The notes: a model not told the origin generated them from the letters alone. Numbered from the stretch's first letter, positions 11,781 through 25,160 are shown. The stretch is DNA of 64,000 nt from Nyssa sinensis (GCA_008638375.1 CM018048.1:55718847-55782846); one strand, 5' to 3'. A program made the numbers and translations.

Positions 11781-14700
11781 AGTCAGCTCTTATGGTGGAA
11801 ACTGAATGACATGGTGGCTGAATCAGCTTTCAATTTCCTCTAGCTTTATCGTAAAGAGAAAGAGAACCAAAAATTTTTAATTGAAAAATAACAAATGAAA
11901 AGTTATGTTCCCCTCTCACTTTTCTTTTCCTTTTTTTTTATATATTTTATTTATCTGTTAAGTATATTTTAAGTCCATTTACATACAATAAATTAAATTC
12001 TTTTTTTTTTTTGACATTTTCGTTTTATTACGTTACTGATTTTATTGGTTTGTATGGTTTAAATTTTTATTTTTTTTTTTATTAGAATTTAAATTATGAT
12101 TTTTTTTCTTTGAAAATAAACATCTAATGATGTTAGAACACTTGCTCGCTTTAATTATATTTTAATTTTAAATTTATTTTATGATTTAGATCTCTCTTCT
12201 TTTAACAAAGTTTTTTAAAAAGAATAAGGAATTGATGTTAAAATTTTGCATCTTTAAAATCTTTTACTTTTTCATAAAAGACATATAATATAAAGATAAT
12301 TTAAATTAATATTTAATTAAAATATCAATAACATTAGTTTAAAGAATAAGTAAAAATATTATGTAAAATAAAAAATTCTAATATAAAATTACTTAGATTA
12401 TATATATAAACGATATTACAATTTGGATGTGTCATAAATATAATTACGTAATATTATGTGATTATTTAATTTTAATTAAAAATTAAATACAAATATCTGT
12501 ACATTAAATATATAATTAGATTATAATTAAAATACATATTTTTTTATTTAATTTGAAATATATATATATATACATAGATAAAATAATTAATGTCAAGTTT
12601 AGATAAGAGGATGTAGGTGCACCGAATTTTGTAATGTTGCTCATTATTGCTTATAAATGAACTCGGCTGGAAGTCCAGTAGTTTCCAAACTCTTGATGGA
12701 ACTCCAGAGTGTACTGCTAAGTGTCAGTGAAAGTGAAATGATCGCTTTTTCAACATGATGTAGCACATAAAATCGACGTGGCATTACAGTTACGTGGAGG
12801 CGACTGAGAAACTAGGAAGGTCGAGTCTGGTGTCGCCATGTGTGTGGGGCGGGGGCTCAACGAGCAATCGTGTGTCATCGTCGTGTGTGTCCTGTGGTAG
12901 CACGAGCTTCTGTGTTGCCGCTTCCTTAGTGGTTACAAATCACCATTCAAACTCTCTCCACATAAAACAAAGTATATTTTAATATTTTCTGAGCATGCAG
13001 TATTCTGACAGGAAAAGAGTGGCTGATTGCTGCTGCCATTTGGTCCGGATAATCAAATTTTTGTAATTGTCCTTTTATATAACGTCTTCCTTTTCGTATG
13101 TATACACAACCTCTCAAACCTCAAACAAAATATATACATATATATATATATTGAGAGAGAGAGAGAGTTATTACATAAATACTATACACCCGCGTATATA
13201 TATTTACATCATACATACACATATACTATACATATTGACACACATATACATATACTATACACACTTATGGGCAATGGCGAAATCAGAAGAAGAAAAAATT
13301 AGAAGAGACGAAAATATTTAAGTCAAAATTTTAATTGGACAAAAATTATAATATGAAAAATGAGACAATTGATGGATAGAGATTAGGTTGAGTCAAAATT
13401 TATTAGGATAAGTTAAAATTTTGAACGAAAAATAAAAGATATAAATGGTAAAAATTGAGTTGAATCAATATTTTGAGATAAAATAATTTAAAATAAATCA
13501 GATTTTACATATATATTATTTACAATTTAAGAGATTATAATAGAAATTGGGATCTCTTCATTTTAAAATGAAATAAAAAAATCTATTTACGATAAAATCC
13601 TATTACATGTAGGATCCATTATATGGAGGTCCTATCATGTGAAGTAAATGGACAGGACTCTAAATTTCTATAACCCGACCTAACACTTTGTACTCTCGCC
13701 CTTGCATATGGGTATTATTCATATACTATACACACATGACACATTAACATATATATATATATATATATATATTAACCATGAAAGAAGTGAACTATGTCGA
13801 CATGATGAGAATAGATATTGAATAGAGATTGCTTTTGCCCAAATGGCACTTGGGGAATGCTAAGGATGAGTGTGACTTTTTCTTATTTTTATTTTTATTA
13901 GAATCATTCAGTTATACATTCTTTATTAAGATTTTAATTCTATAAAATTAAGATTTTAATTACAATAGACCAATTAACTCTTATTATGTATTTAATATGA
14001 TTGAGAATTGTAGTATTTTAGCTATAAATAAATAAAATAAAAATAGAGATTTTGTTAATTGATGTTTAAATTAGAGTTAATGTTAAATTCTATACCTTCC
14101 ATCTGTTCTATATGAAACCTCTAGCCCCAATATCATGCATTTGTGTGTGTATATACAATTATATATATATATATATTTATGTGTGTGTGTGTACAGTGAG
14201 GGAATAGAAATGTCCACTCTTATTCCATTCATCTCTTATTCTCTTTCAAATGTAGTGTGAAATGGAATTTATACAGAGGATGAACATATACACAATGGGA
14301 GATCTAAAAACTTTTCTTAGGAAGGGGAAATTATCCTTGCATGCATTGAAATTGTAAAAGTGTTTAAATCAATGTCTCTTATCTAAAATGTTATTTTTGT
14401 TGAATTTTTAATGGTATATAAAATGATAAATTTTTAGATAATAAAATAAAATGATGGTCATTAAAAATATTTGTTATTGCAAAATATATATTTTAGATGA
14501 GTACGTGCCGTAACAATAGTTTAAGGTTGTGACGGCGACGAATATAATGAATATGGTAGTAGTTGATAGATCCATGACTAATGTTAGTTTGACTTCTAAT
14601 CCTAGGTCGATCGAGTGCTAAGTTATCTCATTAATAAAAGTTTACTTGCCCTATTTTAGGAGAAATTATCTGGTGAGATTGTCATTCTATATTAATATTT

Positions 14701-15710
14701 GATATGATGTGACTGTATTTCGCATATTTTAAAATTTTTCCTAAACCTACGCTAGATAACTCTCCTATGAATATAAGGAAAGTAAATGAATTTATGAATA
14801 ATCGTCACACATTAGATGATGATGTGGAGTGACCATCACACTGAAAAACTACTCCTAATTTAGAGGATGTGAGTCCCTTGAGGAGGAAGAGAGAAATTTT
14901 ACTTTGGTGGCCAAGCAAAATATGCCTATTGTTAACATAAAATCTCAAAAAAAAAAGACAATGTGTTACTATCGCCCCCTAAATTTTGGGAGGGATGAAA
15001 TCATATACTTGTGTATCATGAGCTAAAAACAGCCATATGCAATAAATGTTATTAGCTTATTTATTGTTGTTTTATAAATTTATTATTTATTTTATTGATT
15101 AAAAAATTAAAAATTTTGGGCAATTTTGATTTATTTTTTTATAACTTCAAATAATCTTATTTCCATAAAGTTTCTTTTAATTTTAATATCTATTAATTAA
15201 TAAAACTCTTAAGAATTTAGATTTTATTCATGTTAAATATCTTCAATTCTCTCATATATAACGAAACAAAATTTTCATCACATAAAAGAGATCAATTTAT
15301 ATATTTATTTGAACCTTCTTTTCATTTTATAATTTTAATTAGTTTTGTAGTTATTATTATTTAAAATTATTTTATAGATACCTAAAGTAAGTTTTTGTAT
15401 TTTCTGCGCCAACGATAGAAAATGATAGAAATTCAAATTCATCTTTTTTTAATATAAAGAGTGAGATTAAACTAAAATAAAACCTCCATTATGAAAACAA
15501 GCATTGAAATGTGACAGAGAAAAAATATTAATAAAAATAGTATTAAAAAAAATTCTATGTCTTGTATTTGAAAGATTTCTGCTGCTTTTAAGTTATGTAA
15601 TTTACAACTGTTTTATAATATTATAATTGTATTATTCAATTAATTATAATACATGAATTAAAATACACCTTCTTGTTTATGAAAAAAAAAAAAATACAAA
15701 AGAAATTAGG
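11781..15710. other. AT-rich intergenic spacer
   Basis: No gene was recognised. Most of it is very AT-rich with microsatellites at 13137-13170 (TA/GA), 13750-13772 (TA), 14160-14192 (TA then GT). A less AT-rich pocket at about 12600-12950 holds no convincing protein. This spacer separates the divergently placed NRAMP and aspartic protease genes. Confidence 0.5.
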
Positions 15711-16131
15711 ATAAATTACATTTACCTATCTTGAAGTTTTTAACAATTATACTGACTTTTTTATGAAATTTTTGAAATTACTCTGATCTGATAATATACA
15801 AATATTTTTTTTGGTTAATTTTTTTCTTTAAAATGACAAAATTACTCATTTTATTTTCTTTTTTTCAATTTTTAAAATTTTGAAAAAAATTTTATTTTTC
15901 AAATAAATATTGATAAAAATTTTAAATTTATTTTTAAATAAAATTAAAAAATATAAAAATAAATAAATAAAATAAACAGTTTTATCATTTGGAGAAGATA
16001 AAAATTAACTAAAATAAAATACCTATATATTATTAGTTAAAATAGAGGATATTAGTATAATTTTTAAAAAAATATTATCACAAAAAAAAAAAAAATTTAA
16101 AAAAAACTTAAGTAGTTATTGTCATACTTTA
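15711..16131. repeat. long imperfect inverted repeat (foldback MITE-like)
   Basis: The left half (TAAATTACATTTACCTATCTTGAAG... AATGACAAAATTACTCATTT) and the reversed right half (TTTACATG..ACTACTTAAG... AATGATAAAACTGTTTATTT) correspond along most of their length. It is non-coding. A related half-copy lies at about 22955-23035. Confidence 0.45.
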
Positions 16132-16365
16132 CATGTAAAGGACACGCACATTTGGTGAACCACAACGAGGAGCCCTCGTCCAGTGCACTGTCATGTTTCG
16201 GCCCATCGTAGTCGTCGTGACATCAGAGGAAGGCGTGAACGGTACAATCTCTAGTGCATTGGTCCGTTTTCCTTTTTCGACGGAGGGTGGGCCCATTTTT
16301 GGGCTATTGTTGGCATAATAATTATGGATAATGTTTGATTTCGAATTAAATAAAAGAATTTTTTT

Positions 16366-16371
16366 TTTACT

Positions 16372-16403
<32 letters not shown>

Positions 16404-16440
16404 ATTTTTTACTTTATATATATATATATATATATATATG
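16366..16440. repeat. (TA)n / (GT)n microsatellites
   Basis: Two (TA)n tracts flank a short (GT)n run. Upstream, 16140-16320 is a less AT-rich pocket with two GGCCCA-type words but no recognisable gene. Confidence 0.8.
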
Positions 16441-16999
16441 TATTATGAACACGATTTGGCGCATATATAATCACATATAAATTATATAATTATTTAATTT
16501 TAATTAAAAAATAAAAATTAAATAAAATTAAAAAATTTATATGCATTGTATACGTGAAAGATTATGATTGTAATATATACATGGATACAAAGAAGTTCTT
16601 TTTACTTGATATGAAGTCAAGTCTTTGCCAATAATTAATATTACTACTACTTAAATTTTAGAACTTTCATTTACATCTTACATGTTTTTATTGAGGCTAA
16701 AAAAAAATAGTTAATTAGAGCTAAGTGCCTTCAAAAGGTAATAAATTATTATGAGATCAGTCACTCTTTCATTTTTAAGACAAAGTACAATTAATTAACT
16801 TTTTGGAACATAAATGCACTTGAAAATTTTAATTCAAAAAGTTGTGTAATGATAATTGTGCTGGCTGTATTTAAAAGGTGATGTAATGCTGGTTCATTCA
16901 ATGTATAAAATGTGAATCAATGCATTGTTGCACAGATCAATTTAACAAGTGATGCAACAACACCATAATGAGGATTGTGCCTCTCTTTGAACCAATATG

Positions 17000-17563
17000 A
17001 TTTCAAAATTTGGCTTAAAAAAATAAAGAAATCAATCTAATTCAATTGTAGTGTAAAATTTACATTTTCAATAATATAAAATTTTACACTTTTATAACTA
17101 ATGTATTTTTAATCACTCGTGTTGTAAATATTGATTTTTCTTACAAATTTTCACACTTTTGAAAGTGAGTTTTGAACATCCAACAAATGGCTAAAGAATT
17201 TTCTCAATTTTTTTTTTTATAAAATTGTGAAATTTTATAATTTTAGAAAGGTATAAAATTTTACACTTTTAACTTAGAGTAAGCTAAAGTATAAATTTTA
17301 TACTTTTGACGAAATTTTATACTTTTGAAATGAATATTTTGTTCAAATTTTCATATTCAATATCGATCTTGTTTGATACATCTCGATGTTTAGAATCTAA
17401 ATATATAATTTTTATTAAAATTTGATTTATAAATTTCAAGATATTGAATTTTAAAGTTTTGAAGAAAAAAAATTTGTGATTGCACCTTATTTCAAAAAAT
17501 TTAGCCACACGCTTGTCTTTTGAAATAATGAACTGATTTATGAATGTAAGGATATTTTAGTCA
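17000..17563 (-). repeat. dispersed repeat of unknown class, copy 1
   Basis: Reversed, this stretch aligns with 45890-46450: shared ACAAGCRYGTGGCT, AAATAAGGWGCAATCACA, GATTCTAAACATCGAGAT and TTGAATATGAAAATTTGAA in the same order, followed in both by several TAAAATTTTACACTTTT-type words. No open frame of note. It ends just before a PIF-like element at 17568. Confidence 0.6.
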
Positions 17564-17567
17564 CTAA

Positions 17568-18593
17568 GGGTACGTTTGGTACACTGGAATGAAATATGAT
17601 AGAAATAGAATAGCATCAAGAATGGAATAGAATAGGAATGAAATGGGAATAATTATTCCATTCTTTTGTTTGGCTGAATACCTAGGGTACGTTTGATATG
17701 GTGGAATGGAATAGGACAGGAATGGAATAACATCAGAAATGGAATATAGTAGGAATGGAATGAGAATAATTATTCCATTCTTTTGTTTAGCTGAATACCT
17801 AATAATGGAATGATAATTTCATTCCTATGTTTGATTTGAACCATCAAATTGTTGGAATGGAATGAGAATAATTAATTCCATTCTTTTGTTTGGATACCCA
17901 GTAATGAAAAAAAGTCCAATCTACATTTTTTTATTGTCAAAAAAAAAAATTTATTGAAAAAAAAAAATCAACCTCCATTTGTTTTATTGGCAAAAAAGAA
18001 GTTAATTCAACCTACATTTGTTTTATTAGCAAAAAAAAACTTATATAGTCATCTTGGTTTCACGTACAAGTTAACTTCTTATAATTAATATTCAATAAAT
18101 TAATAATTTTTTAAGAAATATAATTAGTTTTATGATAAATAATTAATAATTATATTACATAATAATTAATATTTTTTTAAAATATATCTTTTATAATATT
18201 AATTATTAAAAAATTAAAGTAATTATACATATATTTATATATATCCTATTTATAATATTTTTGGCAAATATATTTGTAATTTTATTTAGATTAGAGTTAA
18301 ATATATTGTAATTCATCTACATGTATAAAATATTTTTTCTTCTACCAAGTTTATTAATTATAAGAAAGTTGACTGTACTTGTAGTCATGGGCTGTATAGA
18401 TAGATGATCATTCCGTTAGGAAAGGAATGGGCATTCCTTACGTTTTGTCAAGAAATGCTTATTCCTGTGCTAAGTGGAATAGTCATTCCGAACGGAATGA
18501 GCATTCTATCATATTTAAGCATACCAAACGTGAGAATGAAATGGGGCCGGAATGGAGCATTCCTACATCCATTCCTGCATACCAAGCGGGGCC
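17568..18593. mobile_element. PIF/Harbinger-like non-autonomous element
   Basis: Terminal inverted repeats are imperfect: GGGTACGTTTGG..ACTGGAATG on the left, GGCCCCGCTTGG..GCAGGAATG reversed from the right. TAA flanks both ends (17565-17567 and 18594-18596), the usual three-base duplication of this superfamily. The left end is duplicated in tandem (17568-17694 and 17695 to about 17814). GGAATG/CATTCC words dominate both ends. No transposase is encoded. Confidence 0.65.
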
Positions 18594-18596
18594 TAA

Positions 18597-21250
18597 AGGT
18601 TAGAAGGACATTGTGGGGTATTGTGTTTATACTAGGACTTGAGAAAATTTTTTATACTTTTAATGTATTCGTGTCTAAACGACCTAAAAAAATTATTGTT
18701 AGTATTGATGGTTAGTAATCCAAAAAAAAAAAAAATTTAATTTTAGAGTTTAAAAAATCTATTATAATTTCATACTTCAAAAATCAAAAGTCAGCTAATA
18801 TTATATTCTTTAAAAAAAATCATATTTTTCACGACACTTAAAAATGCAATTATATCTGATAACTTACCATTCTCTAATTTGCCCGTACTTTCTTTACTTC
18901 AAAAAGTAAGAACATAAAATTTCGTACCATTTTTGTGCATATATGATTGAGAGCTTGAATATTCAAACATTATATTATTAGAACTTTCCAAGTCACTACT
19001 AAAATTTCTTATCGGTAATTTATTAAATACGTGTCGCAAGTTTTATTTTGTCATTGAAAAAGCCAAAAAAATGTCTTTACAGTTGGTAGCTAAAAATTCA
19101 AAAACTGGCTTAATTTCACACTTTTAAAAATATCTCTTACTAATAATTATGTAAATAATGTTCACAAATAAAATAAACATAAAGCTTGAGACAAACATAC
19201 AAGTAAGAAAAAGCAACCATGGAAAGCAAGCAAACCCCTTCAAAATATATATTTCAAATTCAAGATGTCAACTAAGATAAAATGGCTCCTAAATTCTCAA
19301 ATTTTCACTCCAACAGGAAATCCATCTCGGTCTGCAAACTAGATTCATCTCATGTTGCTATCCAGTATAGATCCAATGGAAAGACAAAGAAGAGAGTTAA
19401 AATTGGTGAGAAAGTTAGTTGAAAGAAAAAGAAAAATATATAAATTGATGAAAAGAGAGAAAAGAGAAACAAAAATATATTAAAATATAAAATGAATATT
19501 CATTTTGGATAATAATGTTAGAGTGATGTATAGTACTGAGTAAACACTATAACAATAGACAAATGAGTTTTTTTTTTTTTGGATCCAAAATTGAAGTTGC
19601 ACTAATAAATAAAATTTAAAAGGAAATATAATAATGAAAATTTTTAAAGTGTACGGAGGTAGTTTATTAATAAAATGGCAAATTAGTAATTAGATTGGAT
19701 GGGGGAGTGCTATACAACTACCTTAATAAAAATACAATCCTAGTGACAGAGGAAACCAAAACATGGCTGCCACTCAGCTAGTGGTAAGCAAGACCCACCA
19801 AAATCACCCCATTCAAGCAGAGAGGAATAAAAAAATAAAAAAAAAAAAAAAATAAAGAACCGGTGCAATAAGTCGTAGGCATGCTCAACCTCAAGGGATA
19901 ATCGAGTGGTAGTGAATCATATAATAAGTGTCTTATAATATAATTAGATTCAATATTCTACAAAAGAAATGACATTCTTTGGAGCCACTTCTCCTAAATT
20001 TAATCGATACATACGCATAGAAGGATTTGCATGTGTCCCATGTTTACAACCGATCACGCGACTGGGTGTTGCAATTAGCAAAGTGATTCGTGGGTCATAA
20101 AAAAAAATTATCAGAACCTTTATTTATAAGTATGGAGATATAAATGCAGATACAGATATAGTATTGAATAGTTGAATCAACCGATCAATCATAAAATAAA
20201 AGGGATTGGGACATTTACCTTCTACCACGTAGTATAAAACTTTGAGTCAGTTTAATCTTATTGATAGATATGTTATTGCTGTTTTTTTTTTAATGCTCAT
20301 ACTTTATTGTATTTAATTTTCTATTTTGAAGCTCGCACTAGAAAGTAATTCCAAATGCACTCCACATCACAACTACTTAACACTCATTTAGTAACGTTTC
20401 CACGTCATTCCTCTTTGGAATGGCAATTGTAAGGGTTCAGGACAAAAACCCTGTTACTTTATTAAAAGTAGTCTTTTTATTCTTTATCCCACCTTGTTAG
20501 TCATGTTCCAATCCTGTATTTATCTTTATTTTATTTAAAAGTTAATTTTATTTTTTAAAAAATATTAAAATTAATTAATTAATAGTATTATAAATTTAAA
20601 TATATATATACACATTTTATATATGTATACATATTTAGATTTATATATGTAAGAATATTTAAAATTATATGAGAATGTTGAAAAAAATTATATAATTAAT
20701 AAATATAATGGGGCTAAACCCATCCTCCCACAATTAGTGGTAGATCTAGAACTTGTGGTTATAAAAGATCAAAGTTTATATATTAAAAATTTAGGAGTGT
20801 TTTTTTTATGAAAATTTAACAAATTTTGGGGGTCAAGTCTTAATTTTAAAAAAAGGAATTAGCAAAATTAGGATACAAAAGTCAAATATTTTAAAAAATT
20901 TTGTTTTTTTTGGGGGGGGGGGGAAGGGGAATAGCTTCCTCTCTCTCCAAACTAGTCCCGTTAGAAATAAGGTGTAGCATTTTGTTATTACTAATTTGTC
21001 TTATAAATTTACTTTGATTGTAAAATATTGTTTCCTTAGGCGTATGTATCAAAAACAAAAATTTGAGGGATGTCCCAAAAAAAAAAAATGAGGGTTTCGC
21101 TCACTATTATTATTAAAATCATTTGAAACAGCATTTAAAAAAAAAAAAGAAAAGAAAATCAGTTTGGAAAAGAGTAAACTGTCTTGTTAAAACAGTGGAA
21201 TTCCCAAAAGCCAAAAATTAAAAAAAGAAATTGTTAAAACAAGAAATTAG
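18597..21250. other. AT-rich intergenic spacer with short repeats
   Basis: No gene was recognised. A CACTACTAAAA word at about 18993 resembles a CACTA-transposon end, but no partner end was found. A possible SINE lies at 19890-20103, and poly-G/poly-T runs occur near 20905-20930. Confidence 0.45.
19890..20103 (+). mobile_element. possible tRNA-derived SINE
   Basis: Weak A-box-like (TAATCGAGTGG, about 19901) and B-box-like (GATTCAATATTC, about 19948) words lie about 47 bases apart, and the segment ends with an A-rich tail near 20099. No target duplication was found, so this is tentative. Confidence 0.3.
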
Positions 21251-21254
21251 TCAT

Positions 21255-21350
21255 TGAACTAACTGGGGTTAGTCTAGTGACAACTACGTCGTCTTTTGTA
21301 GGAGGAGATCATGAATTCAAATCTCACTCTTTTTATTAAAAGATGTGAGT
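21255..21350 (+). mobile_element. possible SINE fragment
   Basis: GGGGTTAGTCTAGTGAC followed about 45 bases later by GAATTCAAATCTC is spaced like pol III A and B boxes in tRNA-derived SINEs. The B box is degenerate and no flanking duplication was found. Confidence 0.3.
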
Positions 21351-21601
21351 ACTATTTGGTTTAAAAGAAATAATTGAAAAACCAAACAGTTTTATAGAAA
21401 GCGGAAAACTTTTCTAAAAAGTTTATTTTTAAATAAAAATTAGTTTTTTGAAGTTTTATTTAAATCTTTTTTTATAAAACTCTTAGAAACAAAAACTCTT
21501 TTAACGAAACAAAAGTGTTTCCAATATTTTATTTTTATTTTTTTGTTATGCCAACTTTTATCCGTTAGTGTAAGATTCCATTAGGCGCGGCGTTTAATGC
21601 C

Positions 21602-21677
21602 GGCCCAAAGAATGTTTAGTTGATTGGAATCAAGCCCAGTCCTAATTTAGAGTTGTTCGAGGCCCATTGTCGGCCCA
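21602..21677. promoter_or_regulatory. cluster of GGCCCA (site II) words
   Basis: GGCCCA occurs at 21602, 21661 and 21672, with a related AAGCCCAG at about 21630. Clustered site II words are common in plant housekeeping promoters bound by TCP factors. No gene starts nearby, so this may be an orphan promoter, part of an old element, or chance. Confidence 0.2.
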
Positions 21678-21864
21678 CTCGTACAACCCAAAACCCCATT
21701 TTTCGCATAACTACAAACACCAGCATTTTTCTTAACACTTGAAACCAATTGCAATGCCCCTTGACTTGGCCTTTATAACGAATAAACCAATAGGCAAAGG
21801 CTTCATAAACACGGACCAAGCGACCGTGCATTCTCTTTATTAGAACTGTAAGAACAGCTGAGAT

Positions 21865-22331
21865 CAGGGCGGCTCAAGTACAAGGCAAACAAAACAATGT
21901 TTTAGGCTCACTTATAATGAAGGTGTCAAATTTTATATTTCTATAGATTAATTTAAACTAAAAGTGATGATTCAATAGAAATTTAATTATAAAAAAAGTC
22001 TAAATTTTATGCCTTTGTACGGTTAATTCAATCCAAATTAAAAGTACAAGATTAATACAAGTCTAATTACAAAAAAAAAAAATTCAAATTTTATGTATTT
22101 ATAGGTTAATCCAAATTAGAAGTATAAAACCAATAGAATTTTACCTAACAAAAAATGCTTAAAATTTTGTATATTTATTATAATTTAAACTAAAAATTTA
22201 AGGTTAATAAAAATTAATCATAAAATAAATTACGTTTTAATAAAAACTAATTCTTCTTATGTCTCAAAAAACGAAAAAATTCTCTTTTATAATTACCGCT
22301 TTAGGCCTTAAATGGTCTTAAGCCGGCCTTG
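21865..22331. mobile_element. hAT-like MITE
   Basis: Ends read CAGGGCGGCTCAAG on the left and CAAGGCCGGCTTAAG reversed from the right. The 8-bp flanks GCTGAGAT (21857-21864) and GTTGAGAT (22332-22339) differ at one base. The element has no coding capacity. Ends of this kind (CARGGCCGGC) are common in plant hAT MITEs. Confidence 0.7.
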
Positions 22332-22359
22332 GTTGAGATATTTGAACTCAGCTCATCAT

Positions 22360-22620
22360 GGTTTGGTTAGAAACTTGTTCGATATCAATTTGTAAAATAA
22401 GTAAGTTATATTTGAGCATTTTTTGAAATTTATTAATTTATTGAGTTTGACTTGAACTTAACTTATTAAGACAAAAATAATCTAATAATATATAAAAAAC
22501 TAAGCTACTTGAGTTTGGCTTGCAATTAATTCGATTAGAGGTTTGTTCGAAACCAACTCAAAAAATTATCGAGCCGAGCTTGAATAATTCATTGCCCGAC
22601 TCGACTCAATTTACACCCTT
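22360..22620. repeat. fragment of AGCTYGAG/GAGTCGAG-type repeat
   Basis: Repeated TTGAGTTTG/GAGCCGAGCTTG/CGACTCGACTC words and a right end CAATTTACACCCTTACC resemble a common plant hAT-like family whose end reads GGGTGTAAATTGAGTCGAG when reversed. The left end is not recognisable. Confidence 0.4.
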
Positions 22621-23040
22621 ACCTTTTATTTTTTATATATATATATATTATTTATTGAGAATTATTATTTTGTAATTAATTATATAATAAAATAATTGAG
22701 TTATAATCCAACTATATTTGTTTTTGTTTATATTATTTATTGATTTAATACATTTTTAAAATAATCTTATATAGCATGTGGCCAAATACACAACATTACC
22801 GAATAAATAATAATGGACATTAATGCACTATAATCATTTCTAAATAATTTTTACCAAATATTCATTAATCAGATTTTCCATCATAATCAATTCTAACATA
22901 TATACATTTCAAAACCTAAAATCAATTTTTCAAAATCAATTATAGTATAATTAATGGGTAAGTTACGCTGACCTCTTTTTAATTTTTGTTTTTAAAATGA
23001 CAAAACTACATGTTTAATTTTATTTTATTTTGCATTTTTT

Positions 23041-23883
23041 ACCGAACAAGAACAAATTGGAACGAATTAGAAAAAGAAGTTATCAAGACACTTTGGAATA
23101 AAGGTTGGATAATGTCACTCGCACAAACTGTATAAAAAACAAGAACAAATTGGGAAAAAATGTTATCAAGACACTCAAGAATAAAGGTAAATTTGTCAAA
23201 ACTGTGTGGTGATTTTCACACTTACCCAATTTTTCACTGGACGACTTAGGACATGGGCTTGTCTCTTTTGTGCACGAGAGTTTGCCCATGTCTTGCTCGT
23301 CTCTCTCAACATTGCAGCATCTATTATATTAGACTACTCTTAAGATTGTTGGAAAATAGTGTAATAAATGTGGCTAAAACAGAGAATGAAGAACTTATCA
23401 ATTTAGTTGAGGCATGTGCAAGACACTGTCCTTAAGAATAATTTTTGCCCCTCTAAGATAGTATCTCAGTGCAGAAGTTTTCGCTCATTTGAGATAGTAT
23501 TTCGGTACAGAAGGTCTCAACGATTTACCTTCCAAGATTCAACATTTTTAACTTCACCTTTGTGTACTCGTATATTGAAGGAATCAGGAACAACCTTTTG
23601 TAATAGTGGTATTTCAAGAAGTAAAACCGAACAAGAACAAATTGGAACAAACTAGAAAAAGAAGTTATCAGGAGACTTTGGAATAAAGTTTGGACAATGT
23701 CACTCGCACAAACTGTATAAAAAATAAAAACAAATTGGGAAAAAAGTGTTATCAAGATACTAGAAAATAAATGTAAATTTATCAAAACTGTGTGGTGATT
23801 TTCACGCTTACCCAATTTTTCACCGGACAACTTAGGACATGGGCTTGTCTCTCATGCATGAGAGTTTGCCCATGTCTTGCTCT
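23041..23883. repeat. 258-bp direct repeats 327 bp apart (TRIM-like?)
   Basis: Copies at 23041-23298 and 23626-23883 both begin ACCGAACAAGAACAAATTGG and end GCCCATGTCTTGCTC. They differ at scattered sites only. The 327-bp interior has no long open frame and no clear tRNA primer site, so this could be a small TRIM-type LTR element or a partial tandem duplication. Confidence 0.6.
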
Positions 23884-24992
23884 TATTTAACAAGCTCATA
23901 AAGTGCAAGTACATAAATTTTAGTAAAATTTATCTTTGAAATACCGACAACCAAAGTTCCAAATACAACACCCCCTAACACCCAAAGAAAAGAAGAAAAA
24001 AATTGTTGTCCAAACATTGTTGATGAGTGGAATTCAAGTTGGGTGATGTAGGTATTGATGCCACCAATGGAAGTTCAATGGAAGCTGAGACAATCTTGCA
24101 ATTTTTTGAATTGCTTCAGAGTTTGAGGATGGAAGAAGAACTCTGCAATCTTGTTCTTGCAGTTCCACACCAGCTCTGCAACCAAGTGGATAGAACATTA
24201 CCTCTTCATTATGGTTAAAGTCCACGTAGGGAGGGATAAGGAAACAAGAGTTAGCAGAATATCAATTCTATCGACTCTCACAATTGATTGGAATTTTTTG
24301 AAAATATTTTATTTTCTACTCTTTCTACTTCTATTTAGAATTAAAAATCTTGAGTTCAACAATCAAAACTAAACATCATTAAATGATGAGATGCAGGCAT
24401 GTTTTTATTTTGTTTGAAAACATTATGGAATAACTTTCTTTTTTTCCAAAACAGCAAAAATAAAAAGGAAGACATCATTTTTTAGAAAATAAAAATAAAC
24501 TGAATAACACAGCGCCTATCATATTTTAAATTTTTTTTAAACATATATAAATAATTAAAAACAATAATATTATGAATCAAACAACTAAAAAGCATTATTG
24601 TTTTCGATTTTATTACTATTATTTATAAATAAAAATCAAATATTTAACCTCATCTTCTCAAGAAAAAGTTAGTATTTGTTGATTCAAGCTTCAGTATACT
24701 TGAGTTACGAAATCAGTAAATGCTTGATACATTAATATAACAATAATATTCAACTCTAAGATAATATTATACAATATTATTAGTACGTATTTTAACCAAA
24801 ACTACATATATATATATATAATACACATGTACTTTTTTTAATTAAAATTAATAATCACATAATATAATATTTATATAAGTATATAAGTGAGAAATTAAAA
24901 TTATGATCATAACTGAAAAGTTTTTCATGAGTCTTTTAAAGCCTAAAGATAAAAATTTAAGAATTAAAATTTAAGATGTGGAACTCGACTCT

Positions 24993-25036
<44 letters not shown>

Positions 25037-25130
25037 CCAAGCAATGGATAAGTTTTACTGTGACAATTTTTATAAAATGGCGAACATTTGTTGGGCCGAC
25101 GGCAAATATATAATTTTCCCCCAAAACCAA
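23884..25130. other. intergenic, upstream of aspartic protease
   Basis: AT-rich non-coding DNA with (TA)n tracts at about 24810-24822 and 24998-25031. No transposon ends or genes were recognised. Confidence 0.45.
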
Positions 25131-25141
25131 AGGAGCCATCC

Positions 25142-25160
25142 GGTATAAACTATAAAGAAC
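25142..25160 (+). promoter_or_regulatory. TATA-like box upstream of aspartic protease
   Basis: GGTATAAACTATAAAGAAC contains two TATA-like words about 330 bases before the start codon. The intervening leader becomes CT- and GA-rich near 25350-25400, as in many plant 5' untranslated regions. Motif inference only. Confidence 0.3.

Noticed and set aside
12794..12982. 62-codon plus-strand frame in a less AT-rich pocket
   Set aside because: Low-complexity Ser/Cys/Val text, no family resemblance, no splice partners.
18993..19020. CACTA transposon end (CACTACTAAAA)
   Set aside because: No matching reversed end or three-base duplication found nearby.
20730..20990. hAT MITE suggested by TAGTGGTAGATCTAGAACTT
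   Set aside because: The left end recalls GGCGGAYCTAG ends, but no inverted partner or 8-bp duplication could be identified.
21616..21831. 71-codon minus-strand frame with many Val, Trp and Arg
   Set aside because: No recognisable domain; overlaps a repeat-rich spacer and reads like the chance product of GGCCCA-containing DNA.
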